Below are positions 1-7,402 of a stretch of DNA of 8,316 nucleotides, piece after piece. The notes below the pieces were generated by a model, which worked only from the letters and a program-made list of their open reading frames with translations, was not told the origin of the DNA and did no database searches. The position numbers and the translations under genes were made by a program. Each line of letters opens with the position of its first letter. Positions within the stretch are counted from its first letter, which is position 1. The DNA is taken from contig CAMTJK010000145.1 of the NCBI GenBank assembly GCA_947072805.1, positions 1 through 8,316 on the forward strand, in the 5' to 3' direction. This stretch comes from an uncultured Prevotella sp. (GTDB lineage Bacteria > Bacteroidota > Bacteroidia > Bacteroidales > Bacteroidaceae).

Positions 1-1
1 A

Positions 2-1771
2 TCAGTTCAGCATAAGTGTCATGACGGCTCTTTCATCGCCGAAGATGAAGAGGGCGACATCGCCGAGCGACATTCTGCACGCAGCGGGATGAGGCTCGTC
101 TGTTTGCCTCGCGCGCCCGTACATTATATTATAATACTTGTTGTTGGAAGGAATGTCGCTGTCACCATATACAAGAATGTGCCGCTCGGCATCAGGATGA
201 AGACGCGCCCACAACTGCAAGGCCTCGAGAACATTTATCACCCTTACCATCCCCGGCACTACATCGGCAGGAGCCATCCACCCGTCGCCGGCGAGGGCAA
301 TGTCGTCCTGCACCACAGAGAACCACTCGCTACTGTGAAGCAACATGCAGTTGTGCGCCCTCTGCCAGCGGTCAAAGCTGTCGAACGACATCTTGGCAAC
401 CCTCTGCGGCGGCGGAACGCACTCCGCAACACGGCGATAACCGAGAGCACCGTACCACGAGAAGAGCCACTGCTCTGCCGGAATGAGCGCCGCAAACACC
501 ACGCCGTGATGATACATGGCTGAGTGAGCCTGCCGCATGAGCGCGGTACCGATGTGACGGCAACGCATTTCGGGCGCCACACCAACGCCGCTGACGTATG
601 CCGACGGCACCTCCACACCCCCGAAGAGCAAACGGAAAGGCAGATGCTGAAGCGCTGCTGCCAACTTTCCGCCGATGCGGCACACCACATTGTAACGGCT
701 CTTGAACACGCGGGAGAAGTAAAGGCTTACAAAAGCATCGCTGTCGCCGAACACCTCGCTCCACAGACGGCGCGTCTCCTCCTTTGTGCGCGACGCAGAT
801 GCGGCGGCAGAAGGGTGACGGCGCTCCACAACGGCGTATTTCTCGAGAATATATTCGGGCTTGTACGACAGCTTGGAACGGCGCAGACCCTCGATGCCAA
901 GGTCTTCCTCGCGGTTGATATAGACGTAACGCTCCGGCAGGCGCATGGCAAACTCATGGCAGATGGCGGCATAAGAGCCCTCGAAAGCAGTGTCGGCCTT
1001 CTCCGTACATACGTCGAAAGTGTTGTGATTGACAGGCGCACCGTAGGTGAAAGCCACCATCCTGCCATCCACCCACAGCGTGCCGCCGGTGAGTGACAAC
1101 GCCTCCCAACGCCGGAAAGCCCGCGTCATGCTGCGCAACTCGGCATCGAGAGACGAACGGTCGGCAACGGCGGCTGTACACTCCTCGGCTTCGCGCCACT
1201 GACACTCGAGGGCAAGGCACGACGGAAAGAGCTCGGGCGTGAGAGGCCTGTACTCATAATAGGGATAGGCGGCACGAAACCTGTTCACATGGTTGCGCTT
1301 GCTCTGCAGCCGCTTGCCCGAAAGCGTGGCAAGACGTTCACGCAGATATATGTAGTCGGAGTAGTCGCGGTCGAGCCGGAAGTCGAAAGCGTCGGGAAAA
1401 TACCTGTCTATGACCTCGCACATGGCAGCATCGGCACCGAGAAGAAGAAAGGGTGAACCCATGGCATGGGCATCCTCGCGCAAGGCATCGATGACCTCGG
1501 CAGGACAACAGATAGCCGCCTCACCGCCGTCACATGCAGAAAGCCCGTCGGTTGCACGCGGACGAGGAATGGGAGCCATGTAGGCGAGATGGTGACCGGC
1601 AAAGAAACGCATCACCAGACAGTCGGACACAATGGCATATTGAGTGTTGTAAAGGAAGCGCCAGCTGATAATGTTGGCAAAGGTAAGGTCACAGTTCTGC
1701 CTGTTGCCGGGCAAGGTGAACGCCTCGATGACGCCGCGGTGGGCAGAGGTGATGTCACGGAAAGGAATCAT
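2..1771 (-). CDS. DUF2156 / Eis-like GNAT acetyltransferase fusion protein
   Basis: This complete gene encodes 589 residues and ends in TGA at 4-2. Residues 1-315 look like a DUF2156 domain, the fold shared with the C-terminal part of lysylphosphatidylglycerol synthases; the typical end block is visible as YINREEDLGIEGLRRSKLSY (284-303). Residues about 330-450 form a GNAT N-acetyltransferase with the acetyl-CoA loop around VGVAPEMRCRHIGTALM (396-412), followed by LFSWYGALGYRR. The last 140 residues, with MVRVINVLEAL and GDVALFIFGDE, resemble the sterol-carrier-like tail of Eis-type acetyltransferases. Each half is the size of a stand-alone protein, so this appears to be a fusion. In the GNAT loop His406 stands where a glycine is usual. 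The start at 1771 is chosen because the domain begins there; the frame stays open upstream to 2023 but that part reads across the promoter region and looks non-coding. It is divergent from pta. The substrate is unknown; an aminoacyl or acetyl transfer role is inference from the folds. Confidence 0.85.
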   Translation of the reverse strand: MIPFRDITSAHRGVIEAFTLPGNRQNCDLTFANIISWRFLYNTQYAIVSDCLVMRFFAGHHLAYMAPIPRPRATDGLSACDGGEAAICCPAEVIDALREDAHAMGSPFLLLGADAAMCEVIDRYFPDAFDFRLDRDYSDYIYLRERLATLSGKRLQSKRNHVNRFRAAYPYYEYRPLTPELFPSCLALECQWREAEECTAAVADRSSLDAELRSMTRAFRRWEALSLTGGTLWVDGRMVAFTYGAPVNHNTFDVCTEKADTAFEGSYAAICHEFAMRLPERYVYINREEDLGIEGLRRSKLSYKPEYILEKYAVVERRHPSAAASASRTKEETRRLWSEVFGDSDAFVSLYFSRVFKSRYNVVCRIGGKLAAALQHLPFRLLFGGVEVPSAYVSGVGVAPEMRCRHIGTALMRQAHSAMYHHGVVFAALIPAEQWLFSWYGALGYRRVAECVPPPQRVAKMSFDSFDRWQRAHNCMLLHSSEWFSVVQDDIALAGDGWMAPADVVPGMVRVINVLEALQLWARLHPDAERHILVYGDSDIPSNNKYYNIMYGRARQTDEPHPAACRMSLGDVALFIFGDERAVMTLMLN

Positions 1772-1917
1772 TGTGTTGTACGGTTCGTTTTTCGGGCGGA
1801 AACAAGAGGATAACCGCCGCGTCTTGCCCGTCACTCCGACATGTCGCGCCAAGCGTATGAACTGCGCCCTGAAGCCTCGGGCAGAGAGCGCGTTGCCGGG
1901 AGATGGCAATAATGCTG

Positions 1918-1925
1918 CAAAAATA
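1918..1925 (-). promoter_or_regulatory. Possible -7 promoter box for the DUF2156-GNAT gene
   Basis: On the minus strand these bases read TATTTTTG, an exact match to TAnnTTTG, about 147 bases before the start codon at 1771. The flank is AT-rich, but no -33 TTTG lies at the right spacing, and A/T runs give chance matches, so support is weak. Confidence 0.35.
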
Positions 1926-1968
1926 TATTTTTTATCGGACAAGGAGATACAATTCGGATTATTTTTCT

Positions 1969-1976
1969 TACTTTTG
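1969..1976 (+). promoter_or_regulatory. Probable -7 promoter box for pta-ackA
   Basis: TACTTTTG matches the Bacteroidetes primary-sigma -7 consensus TAnnTTTG exactly. It lies in an AT-rich stretch about 97 bases before the pta start codon, which would give a leader of roughly 90 bases. I do not see a good -33 TTTG at the expected distance; the region there reads GATAC. The extended string TACTTTTGCA also occurs at the probable promoter of the tlpA-led unit at the other end of the window. Confidence 0.6.
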
Positions 1977-2073
1977 CACTTGTTACACCGTACGTAAAGG
2001 CAGTGTATCAGCAATGTTCCCACCTTAAAACGGTAACCGGATTATTAAGAAAACACATAATAAAAAAACTACT

Positions 2074-3084
2074 ATGGATTTAGTACAACAAATCATCGAA
2101 CGCGCAAAGAGCAACAAGCAGCGCATCGTGCTCCCTGAAGCAACAGAGGAGCGCACCCTGAGAGCCGCCGACCGTGTGTTGGCAGAAGACGTGGCAGACC
2201 TCATTCTCATCGGAAATCCAGGCGAAATAAACAGCCTCGCCGAACAATGGGGACTGAAGAACATCGGAAAAGCCACACTCATAGATCCGGAAAACAACCC
2301 GAAGTCGGAGGAGTACGCCGAATTGCTCACCGAACTGCGCAAGAATAAAGGCATGACCATCGAGAAGGCACGCGAACTGGTGAAGAACCCACTCTATCTC
2401 GGTTGTATGATAATTAAAACCGAAGGCGCCGACGGACAGATAAGCGGTGCCCTGAGCACAACAGGCGACACCCTGCGTCCGGCTCTGCAGATAATAAAAT
2501 GCGCACCGGGCATAAACTGCGTGAGCGGAGCCATGCTGCTCATCACACAACAGCCGCAATACGGTGAGAACGGAGTGCTCGTGATAGGCGATGTGGCTGT
2601 AACGCCGATGCCCGACGCCTCACAGCTGGCACAGATAGCCGTATGCACCGCACAGACAGCCAAGAGCGTGGCTGGCTTCGCAGAGCCAAGAGTGGCAATG
2701 TTGAGCTTCTCGACAAAGGGAAGTGCAAGCCACGAGGTGGTGGACAAGGTGGTAGAGGCTACACGCCTCGCCAAAGAGCTGGCACCGGAACTGAAGATTG
2801 ACGGCGAACTGCAGGCTGACGCATCGCTCGTTCCGTCGGTAGGAGCAAAGAAAGCGCCCGGAAGCGAGATAGCAGGTCACGCAAATGTGCTCGTCGTTCC
2901 TTGCCTCGAAGTGGGAAACATATCTTACAAACTCGTGGAACGCCTCGGAGGTGCTGTGGCTTTAGGTCCTATCCTGCAGGGAATAGCACGCCCGGTGAAC
3001 GACCTCAGCCGCGGATGCTCGGTAGACGACATATACAAGATGGTGGCAATTACAGCCTGTCAGGCTATGGATGCTAAGAAATAA
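2074..3084 (+). CDS. pta: Phosphate acetyltransferase
   Basis: Pta converts acetyl-CoA and phosphate to acetyl phosphate and CoA in the cytoplasm, the first step of acetate formation. The protein has 336 residues, the usual length of the short single-domain type without the N-terminal DRTGG and P-loop-like part of the E. coli enzyme. It carries the family blocks DGQISGALSTTGDTLRPALQ (120-139), SFSTKGSA (211-218), DGELQADAS (243-251) and IARPVNDLSRGCSVDD (304-319). Ser312, Arg313 and Asp319 appear to correspond to the Ser309, Arg310 and Asp316 active-site residues known from the Methanosarcina enzyme. The ATG at 2074 gives the standard N-terminus, MDLVQQIIERAK, and follows an A-rich leader. 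ackA starts 23 bases after its stop, so the two are almost certainly one operon that makes acetate and ATP. The frame is intact. Confidence 0.97.
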   Translation: MDLVQQIIERAKSNKQRIVLPEATEERTLRAADRVLAEDVADLILIGNPGEINSLAEQWGLKNIGKATLIDPENNPKSEEYAELLTELRKNKGMTIEKARELVKNPLYLGCMIIKTEGADGQISGALSTTGDTLRPALQIIKCAPGINCVSGAMLLITQQPQYGENGVLVIGDVAVTPMPDASQLAQIAVCTAQTAKSVAGFAEPRVAMLSFSTKGSASHEVVDKVVEATRLAKELAPELKIDGELQADASLVPSVGAKKAPGSEIAGHANVLVVPCLEVGNISYKLVERLGGAVALGPILQGIARPVNDLSRGCSVDDIYKMVAITACQAMDAKK

Positions 3085-3107
3085 AAAGAAAAACCAGACC
3101 TGAAGAT

Positions 3108-4304
3108 ATGAAGATTTTAGTTTTAAATTGCGGCTCATCCTCCATAAAGTACGCTCTGTATAACATGGATGACCGCACGGTTATGACGTCGGGCGGCGCA
3201 GAACGCGTGGGACTGGACGGCGCTTTTGTGAAAGTGAAACTCGCTAACGGCGAAAAGAAACAGATTATGCACGATATCCCGGAGCATACCGAGGGCGTGA
3301 AATTCATTTTCAGTCTGCTCACCGATCCGGAAATCGGCGTCATAAAGAGTCTCGGCGAAATCGACGCCGTGGGACACCGCATGGTACACGGAGGAGAGAA
3401 GTTTAACCAGAGCGTGGTGCTTAACGACGAGGTGCTCAAGGTGTTTGAAGAGTGCAGCGACCTCGCACCGCTACACAATCCCGCCAACCTCAAAGGCGTA
3501 AAGGCAGTGAGCGAGCTCATGCCCGGACTGCCCCAGGTGGGCGTTTTCGACACGGCGTTCCATCAGACCATGCCAAAGAAGGCTTACATGTACGCCATTC
3601 CTTATGAGCTTTACGACAAATATGCCATCCGCCGCTACGGCTTCCACGGCACAAGCCACCGTTATGTGTCGAAGCGCGTGTGCGATTTTCTCGGCGTAAA
3701 GCCCGAAGACAAGAAGATTATCACCTGCCACATAGGCAACGGAGGCTCCGTATCGGCTGTTGACGGCGGCAAATGTGTGGACACTTCTATGGGTCTCACA
3801 CCGCTGGAAGGAGTGATGATGGGAACACGCTCGGGCGATATTGACGGCGGAGCGGTGTCGTTCATACAGAAGAAGCTCGGTCTCGATGCCGACGGCATAT
3901 CCAACCTGCTCAACAAGAAGAGCGGAGTGCTCGGCATTACCGGCATTTCGAGCGACATGAGAGAGATAGACGCAGCTGCCGCAAAGGGCGATGAGAAGGC
4001 CCGTCTGGCTCTCGACATGTACTTTTACCGCATAAAGAAATATGTAGGTGCCTATGCCGCTGCCATGGGCGGTGCGGACATCATTGTCTTCACAGCCGGC
4101 GTGGGCGAGAACCAGTCGAACATGAGAGAGGAAGTGTGCCGCAACATGGAGTGGATGGGCGTAAAGCTCGACTGCGAAAAGAATGCTGCCATCCACGGCG
4201 AGGAGGCTGTCATCTCAACTCCCGACTCTAAGGTAACCGTTGTAGTGGTACCCACCGACGAGGAGCTCATGATTGCTACCGACACAATGGCGCTGGTAAA
4301 GTAA
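3108..4304 (+). CDS. ackA: Acetate kinase
   Basis: AckA transfers the phosphate of acetyl phosphate to ADP, giving acetate and ATP; it belongs to the ASKHA (acetate and sugar kinase, Hsp70, actin) fold. The 398 residues match the usual length. Both family signatures are present: VLNCGSSSIKYALYN (5-19) and RRYGFHGTSHRYV (175-187). Residues known to matter in the Methanosarcina enzyme can be placed directly: Asn7, Arg91, Asp148, His180, Asn211 and Arg241, with the C-terminal glutamate at 385 (VPTDEE). The nucleotide-binding block HIGNGGSVSAVDGGK is at 208-222 and TAGVGENQ at 329-336. It is the second gene of the pta-ackA operon, with no promoter visible in the 23-base gap, and is followed after 20 bases by a strong hairpin. 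Nothing is odd in the frame or motifs. Confidence 0.98.
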   Translation: MKILVLNCGSSSIKYALYNMDDRTVMTSGGAERVGLDGAFVKVKLANGEKKQIMHDIPEHTEGVKFIFSLLTDPEIGVIKSLGEIDAVGHRMVHGGEKFNQSVVLNDEVLKVFEECSDLAPLHNPANLKGVKAVSELMPGLPQVGVFDTAFHQTMPKKAYMYAIPYELYDKYAIRRYGFHGTSHRYVSKRVCDFLGVKPEDKKIITCHIGNGGSVSAVDGGKCVDTSMGLTPLEGVMMGTRSGDIDGGAVSFIQKKLGLDADGISNLLNKKSGVLGITGISSDMREIDAAAAKGDEKARLALDMYFYRIKKYVGAYAAAMGGADIIVFTAGVGENQSNMREEVCRNMEWMGVKLDCEKNAAIHGEEAVISTPDSKVTVVVVPTDEELMIATDTMALVK

Positions 4305-4316
4305 TTACTACCGTAA

Positions 4317-4374
4317 TATAAAACAAAAGAACGGGTAAAAGGCGATGATTTGGCCTGCTACCCGTTCTTTTTTT
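4317..4374. terminator. Intrinsic terminator, probably bidirectional
   Basis: AAAAGAACGGGTA (4325-4337) pairs perfectly over 13 bp with TACCCGTTCTTTT (4359-4371). The 21-base loop can fold further through GGC (4341-4343) and GCC (4353-4355). On the plus strand the arm runs into an unbroken T-tract up to 4374, ending pta-ackA. On the minus strand the other arm ends in TTTTGTTTTATAT (4328-4316), so the same hairpin can stop transcripts from lpxH, whose stop lies 71 bases upstream on that strand. Confidence 0.85.
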
Positions 4375-4397
4375 GTCTCTTTTGCTGTATTCTTTGC

Positions 4398-4428
4398 CGC
4401 TTTACGTTGCGTCGTCAAATGTAAAGCG
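4398..4428. repeat. Small inverted repeat between ackA and lpxH
   Basis: CGCTTTAC (4398-4405) pairs with GTAAAGCG (4421-4428) over 8 bp around a 15-base loop. It lies 17 bases past the lpxH stop. No T-tract follows on either strand, so it is not a textbook terminator; it could protect the 3' end of the lpxH transcript. Confidence 0.5.
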
Positions 4429-4445
4429 TTGTGTCGTTCAGGTTT

Positions 4446-5210
4446 TTACATTTTGCTTTCCCCTTCTACATATTCGCCGAGAAACATGTGTTCACCGTCG
4501 TACACGGCGTAAGTGAACTGTGTTATCCAGTCGCCGAGAATCATTATGCGTGCGGTGCGGCTCAGCATGAGGTCAAGCTCGATGTGGCGGTGTCCGTATA
4601 TGAAGTAGTTGATGTCGGGATGGTTTTTCAGATACTCCTTTGTGTACAGCACGAGGTGTTCCCTGTTCTCTCCCATGTATGGCGGTTCTTCGCCGTCGCG
4701 CCGTTTCAGTCGGCTGTGCTTTGCCCATGTAAGTCCGAACCACATGCCCCAGCGCGGATGTACGGCAGAGAAGAGCCGTTGGCACAGGTTGTTATGGAAA
4801 GTGGCTCTTATCAGTTTAAACTTCCTGTCGGGGTCTCCGAGTCCGTCGCCGTGTGCCAGCAGAAAGGTTTTGCCGTAAATTTCGGTTGTCAGCGGCTGTT
4901 TGTGCAGTACCACGCCGCATTCCTTTTCGAGGTAATCGTACGCCCAGATGTCGTGATTGCCTATGAAGAAATGCACCTCCACGCCCATATCGGTGAGCTC
5001 CGACAGTTTGCCGAGGAAGCGCGTATAGCCTTTCGGCACTACATATCGGTATTCGTACCAGAAGTCGAACATGTCGCCGAGCAGATATACGGCGGCAGCT
5101 TTGTGCTTTATGCTGTCGAGGAATCGCACGAGCCTGCGTTCGTGCATGCGTGAATGTTCGATGGCGAGCGAGCCCAGGTGTGCGTCGGAGAGGAAATATA
5201 CAGGCTTCAT
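4446..5210 (-). CDS. lpxH: UDP-2,3-diacylglucosamine diphosphatase
   Basis: LpxH hydrolyses UDP-2,3-diacylglucosamine to lipid X and UMP at the inner face of the cytoplasmic membrane, the fourth step of lipid A synthesis. The 254 residues carry the metallophosphoesterase blocks in order: SDAHLG (8-13), GDMFDFWYE (45-53), GNHD (84-87), AHGDG (119-123) and GHRH (206-209). Asp9, His11, Asp46, Asn85, His120, His207 and His209 are the likely di-manganese ligands by comparison with E. coli LpxH. There are no long hydrophobic segments, as expected for a peripheral membrane enzyme. It is the last gene of the minus-strand unit, 73 bases after the SufT-like gene, and converges on ackA across a terminator. 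A related metallophosphoesterase of another specificity cannot be excluded, but length and motifs fit LpxH well. Confidence 0.9.
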   Translation of the reverse strand: MKPVYFLSDAHLGSLAIEHSRMHERRLVRFLDSIKHKAAAVYLLGDMFDFWYEYRYVVPKGYTRFLGKLSELTDMGVEVHFFIGNHDIWAYDYLEKECGVVLHKQPLTTEIYGKTFLLAHGDGLGDPDRKFKLIRATFHNNLCQRLFSAVHPRWGMWFGLTWAKHSRLKRRDGEEPPYMGENREHLVLYTKEYLKNHPDINYFIYGHRHIELDLMLSRTARIMILGDWITQFTYAVYDGEHMFLGEYVEGESKM

Positions 5211-5283
5211 AGCTGTGTGTGATTATAATGATTCTTTGATAATGCTGTCTTTTTATGGTGCAGATGTTGCGGGAGCGTGTCCG

Positions 5284-5604
5284 TCAGTCGAATCCGAGTT
5301 CCACGCGTGCCTCTTCGCTCATCATTCTGCGGTCCCATTCCGGTTCGAAGACAAGGTTTACGGTAGCGTTTTCCACCCCTTTCACGCTATCCACCTTCTG
5401 TCTTACGTCCTCGAGGATGAAGTCGGCAGCCGGACATGACGGTGCGGTGAATGTCATATCAATGTCCACGTCTCCGTTGTCCTTCACGTCTACCTTGTAT
5501 ATTAGTCCGAGGTCGTATATGTTTACGGGTATTTCGGGGTCGTACACGGTGCGCAGCACATCCACGATACGTTCTTCTATCTGTGTCTTTTCTTCCTGTG
5601 TCAT
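5284..5604 (-). CDS. SufT/MIP18-family iron-sulfur cluster assembly factor (DUF59)
   Basis: The 106-residue protein is a single DUF59 domain (MIP18/PaaD/SufT family), which helps to mature or insert Fe-S clusters in the cytoplasm. The sequence shows the family's YDPEIPVNIYDLGLIY block (21-36), the TAPSCP motif with the conserved Cys57 (53-58), and the C-terminal FEPEWDRRMMSEEAR (86-100), which is characteristic of the bacterial metal-sulfur assembly branch. The ATG at 5604 gives the usual short N-terminal helix before the DPE motif. It sits between cdaA (84 bases upstream in transcription order) and lpxH (73 bases downstream). No suf genes are in the window, so assignment to the SUF pathway rests on family membership only; the symbol sufT would be plausible but is not proved. 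Confidence 0.9.
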   Translation of the reverse strand: MTQEEKTQIEERIVDVLRTVYDPEIPVNIYDLGLIYKVDVKDNGDVDIDMTFTAPSCPAADFILEDVRQKVDSVKGVENATVNLVFEPEWDRRMMSEEARVELGFD

Positions 5605-5688
5605 TTTAGTTTGTCGTTCTGTTATATATATAATAATGTATGTCTGTTTCTTTCTCGCCCTGTATTGTTGCTGCTTGTGCCTTGCCTT

Positions 5689-6459
5689 CTACAGCTGTTC
5701 GGTAAGAATGCTTTCCAGTTTTTCAGCCGAGAGCCTCAGTTGGAAGTTGCCTTTTATGGCTACAGAGATGCCTCCGGTCTCTTCCGACACCACTACGGCT
5801 ATGGCGTCACATTCCTGCGATATTCCCATTGCGGCGCGGTGTCGCAGTCCGAGGTCTTTGGGAATGTCGGTATTGTGTGATACCGGCAGAATGCATCCGG
5901 CAGCCTTTATCCTCTTGCCGGATATTACCATTGCGCCGTCGTGCAGCGGAGAGTTCTTGAAGAAGATGTTTTCGATGAGGCGCTGGTTGATATTGGCGTC
6001 TATCACGTCGCCGGTAGAGACAATATCGTCGAGCGGTGCCTGTCGTTCCAGCACGATGAGTGCTCCCACCTTGCGTTTGCTCATGCTCAGGCATGCCAGC
6101 ACTATCTGCATTATCGTCTCCTTGTCCTTCTCTTTGCTGTCAGACTTTTCGGCGGCAAAGAAATTCATGATGAATTTCACCCTTTGGTGTGCTCCGAGAT
6201 TGTACAGAAACTTGCGTATGTCTTCCTGAAAGAGTATTATGAGACCTATCACTCCCACGCTCACCAGCTTGTTCATGATGGAGCCGAGCAGCCGCATCTC
6301 GAGTATCTGCGAGACGAAGAGCCATATCACTACAAACATCATGATGCCGATGAACACGTTGAGCGAGCGCGACTCCTTCATCAGCCGGTAGATATAGTAG
6401 AGCATCAGCGCTACGAGAAGGATGTCTATTATATCCTTTATGCCAAATTCAAAAAACAT
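5689..6459 (-). CDS. cdaA: Membrane-bound diadenylate cyclase
   Basis: CdaA joins two ATP molecules into the second messenger c-di-AMP, which in other bacteria controls potassium and osmolyte uptake and envelope homeostasis. The 256 residues begin with three hydrophobic segments (about 11-26, 35-52 and 60-78), followed by a linker rich in charged residues (about 103-114) and the DAC (DisA_N) domain from about 118. The catalytic and ATP-binding motifs are intact: SPLHDGAMVI with DGA at 174-176, LGLRHRAA with RHR at 206-208, and SEETGG at 225-230. It starts 19 bases after the folP stop; a folP-cdaA pair is, from memory, a common arrangement in Bacteroidetes. No CdaR- or GlmM-like gene, the usual Firmicutes partners, is present. 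The start at 6459 gives the typical short N-terminus before the first membrane segment. Confidence 0.95.
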   Translation of the reverse strand: MFFEFGIKDIIDILLVALMLYYIYRLMKESRSLNVFIGIMMFVVIWLFVSQILEMRLLGSIMNKLVSVGVIGLIILFQEDIRKFLYNLGAHQRVKFIMNFFAAEKSDSKEKDKETIMQIVLACLSMSKRKVGALIVLERQAPLDDIVSTGDVIDANINQRLIENIFFKNSPLHDGAMVISGKRIKAAGCILPVSHNTDIPKDLGLRHRAAMGISQECDAIAVVVSEETGGISVAIKGNFQLRLSAEKLESILTEQL

Positions 6460-6478
6460 ATATTCTTATTTGCACGTT

Positions 6479-7402
6479 TTATTTCAGGTTAGGGCGGTGG
6501 GCTCCGTTGCTATTGCCGCTGTCGTTGTGGCGGTGGCGTATGCGGTCGGTGGCGGCGGTTATCATTACAGCCTCTGCCGCGGCGCGTACGTCGTGAACGC
6601 GCAGTATCGACGCTCCGAGTTCGAGCGCCATCGTGTTGAGCACGGTGGTGCCGTTGAGTGCCTCTTCGGGACCGCCGCCCAGCACCTTATATATCATCGA
6701 CTTGCGCGAAACGCCCACAAGCACGGGCAGGTTGAGTTCGTGCAGCCTGTCCATCGATGCCAGTATCGAGTAGTTTTGCTGCAGCGTCTTGCCGAATCCG
6801 AATCCCGGGTCGAGTATTATGTCTTTCACGCCGAGGTCGCGCAGCTGCTGTACCTCCTTGCCGAAAGCCTGCATCATCTCTATGAGCGTGGGTTTTACAG
6901 ACATCAGTATGTAGGGAACGCCGAGCCGTGCCACCATTCTGAACATTTCCGGATAGCCGTCGGCGGTATCTGTTGTCGTGCGGTAGGCGTCGGCGCCTCC
7001 GAAGGCACCGTTCACGTTTCCTTCCGACACGTCGTTTATCATGTCCGCGCCATATTCCTCCACAGCCATCCTTGCCACTTCCGGTCGGAATGTGTCCACG
7101 CTCACTATGGCGTCGGGCTGTTCGCGCCTTACTATTGCCAGTCCGTGCCGCAGGCGCGCCATCTCTTCGCTTTCGGTCACCTCGGGAGCGCCGGGCCTTG
7201 TAGAGAAAGCCCCCACGTCTATCATTGTTCCGCCCTCGGCAATTATGGCGTTGGCTCGTTCGGCTATGTCGTGTTCAGTCTGCTTGCGGCTGCCGGCATA
7301 GAACGAGTCGGGTGTCACGTTGAGTATTCCCATCACCTGCGGTTCGCGCAGGCTTACCAGTCGTCCTCTCACGTTTATTGTCTGTTCGGCGTTATAAGGC
7401 AT
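6479..7402 (-). CDS. folP: Dihydropteroate synthase (variant)
   Basis: FolP condenses 6-hydroxymethyl-dihydropterin diphosphate with p-aminobenzoate to dihydropteroate in folate synthesis and is the sulfonamide target. The 307 residues form a TIM barrel with the family motifs MGILNVTPDSF (24-34), DVGAFSTRPGA (62-72), SVDTFRPEVA (101-110), MINDVS (121-126), DPGFGFGKT (198-206), VGVSRKSMIYK (229-239) and LRVHDV (267-272). Two features are unusual. About 20 extra residues (roughly 128-147) follow MINDVS, and the normally conserved MHMRGTP-type block reads MSVKPTL (167-173), without the histidine. The C-terminus (about 285-307) is a polar His/Arg/Asn-rich tail beyond the last barrel helix. The gene lies 60 bases after the TlpA-like gene and 19 before cdaA. 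The catalytic and pterin-binding motifs are otherwise complete, so I expect an active enzyme. Confidence 0.93.
   Translation of the reverse strand: MPYNAEQTINVRGRLVSLREPQVMGILNVTPDSFYAGSRKQTEHDIAERANAIIAEGGTMIDVGAFSTRPGAPEVTESEEMARLRHGLAIVRREQPDAIVSVDTFRPEVARMAVEEYGADMINDVSEGNVNGAFGGADAYRTTTDTADGYPEMFRMVARLGVPYILMSVKPTLIEMMQAFGKEVQQLRDLGVKDIILDPGFGFGKTLQQNYSILASMDRLHELNLPVLVGVSRKSMIYKVLGGGPEEALNGTTVLNTMALELGASILRVHDVRAAAEAVMITAATDRIRHRHNDSGNSNGAHRPNLK

Larger units (their letters stand above)
1772..2073. other. Divergent intergenic region between the GNAT fusion gene and pta
   Basis: These 302 bases hold no gene that I can support. The centre (about 1915-1976) is AT-rich and carries candidate -7 boxes pointing both ways, listed separately. 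The stretch just before pta (2041-2073) is A-rich with no Shine-Dalgarno motif, as is usual in Bacteroidetes. A short palindrome, CGGTAACCG at 2031-2039, sits in the pta leader; it is too short to call an operator. Confidence 0.7.

Noticed and set aside
1772..2023. An 84-residue N-terminal extension of the DUF2156-GNAT gene, since the frame is open to an ATG at 2023.
   Set aside because: It crosses the AT-rich promoter region and both candidate -7 boxes, its composition is unlike the rest, and the DUF2156 domain begins at the internal ATG at 1771.
3471..4196. A 241-codon minus-strand frame opposite ackA.
   Set aside because: It is the shadow of a gene with all acetate kinase signatures and has no recognisable family.
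5255..6229. A 324-codon plus-strand frame opposite cdaA and the SufT-like gene.
   Set aside because: It spans two real genes and their gap and is Ser/Thr-rich low-complexity translation without motifs.
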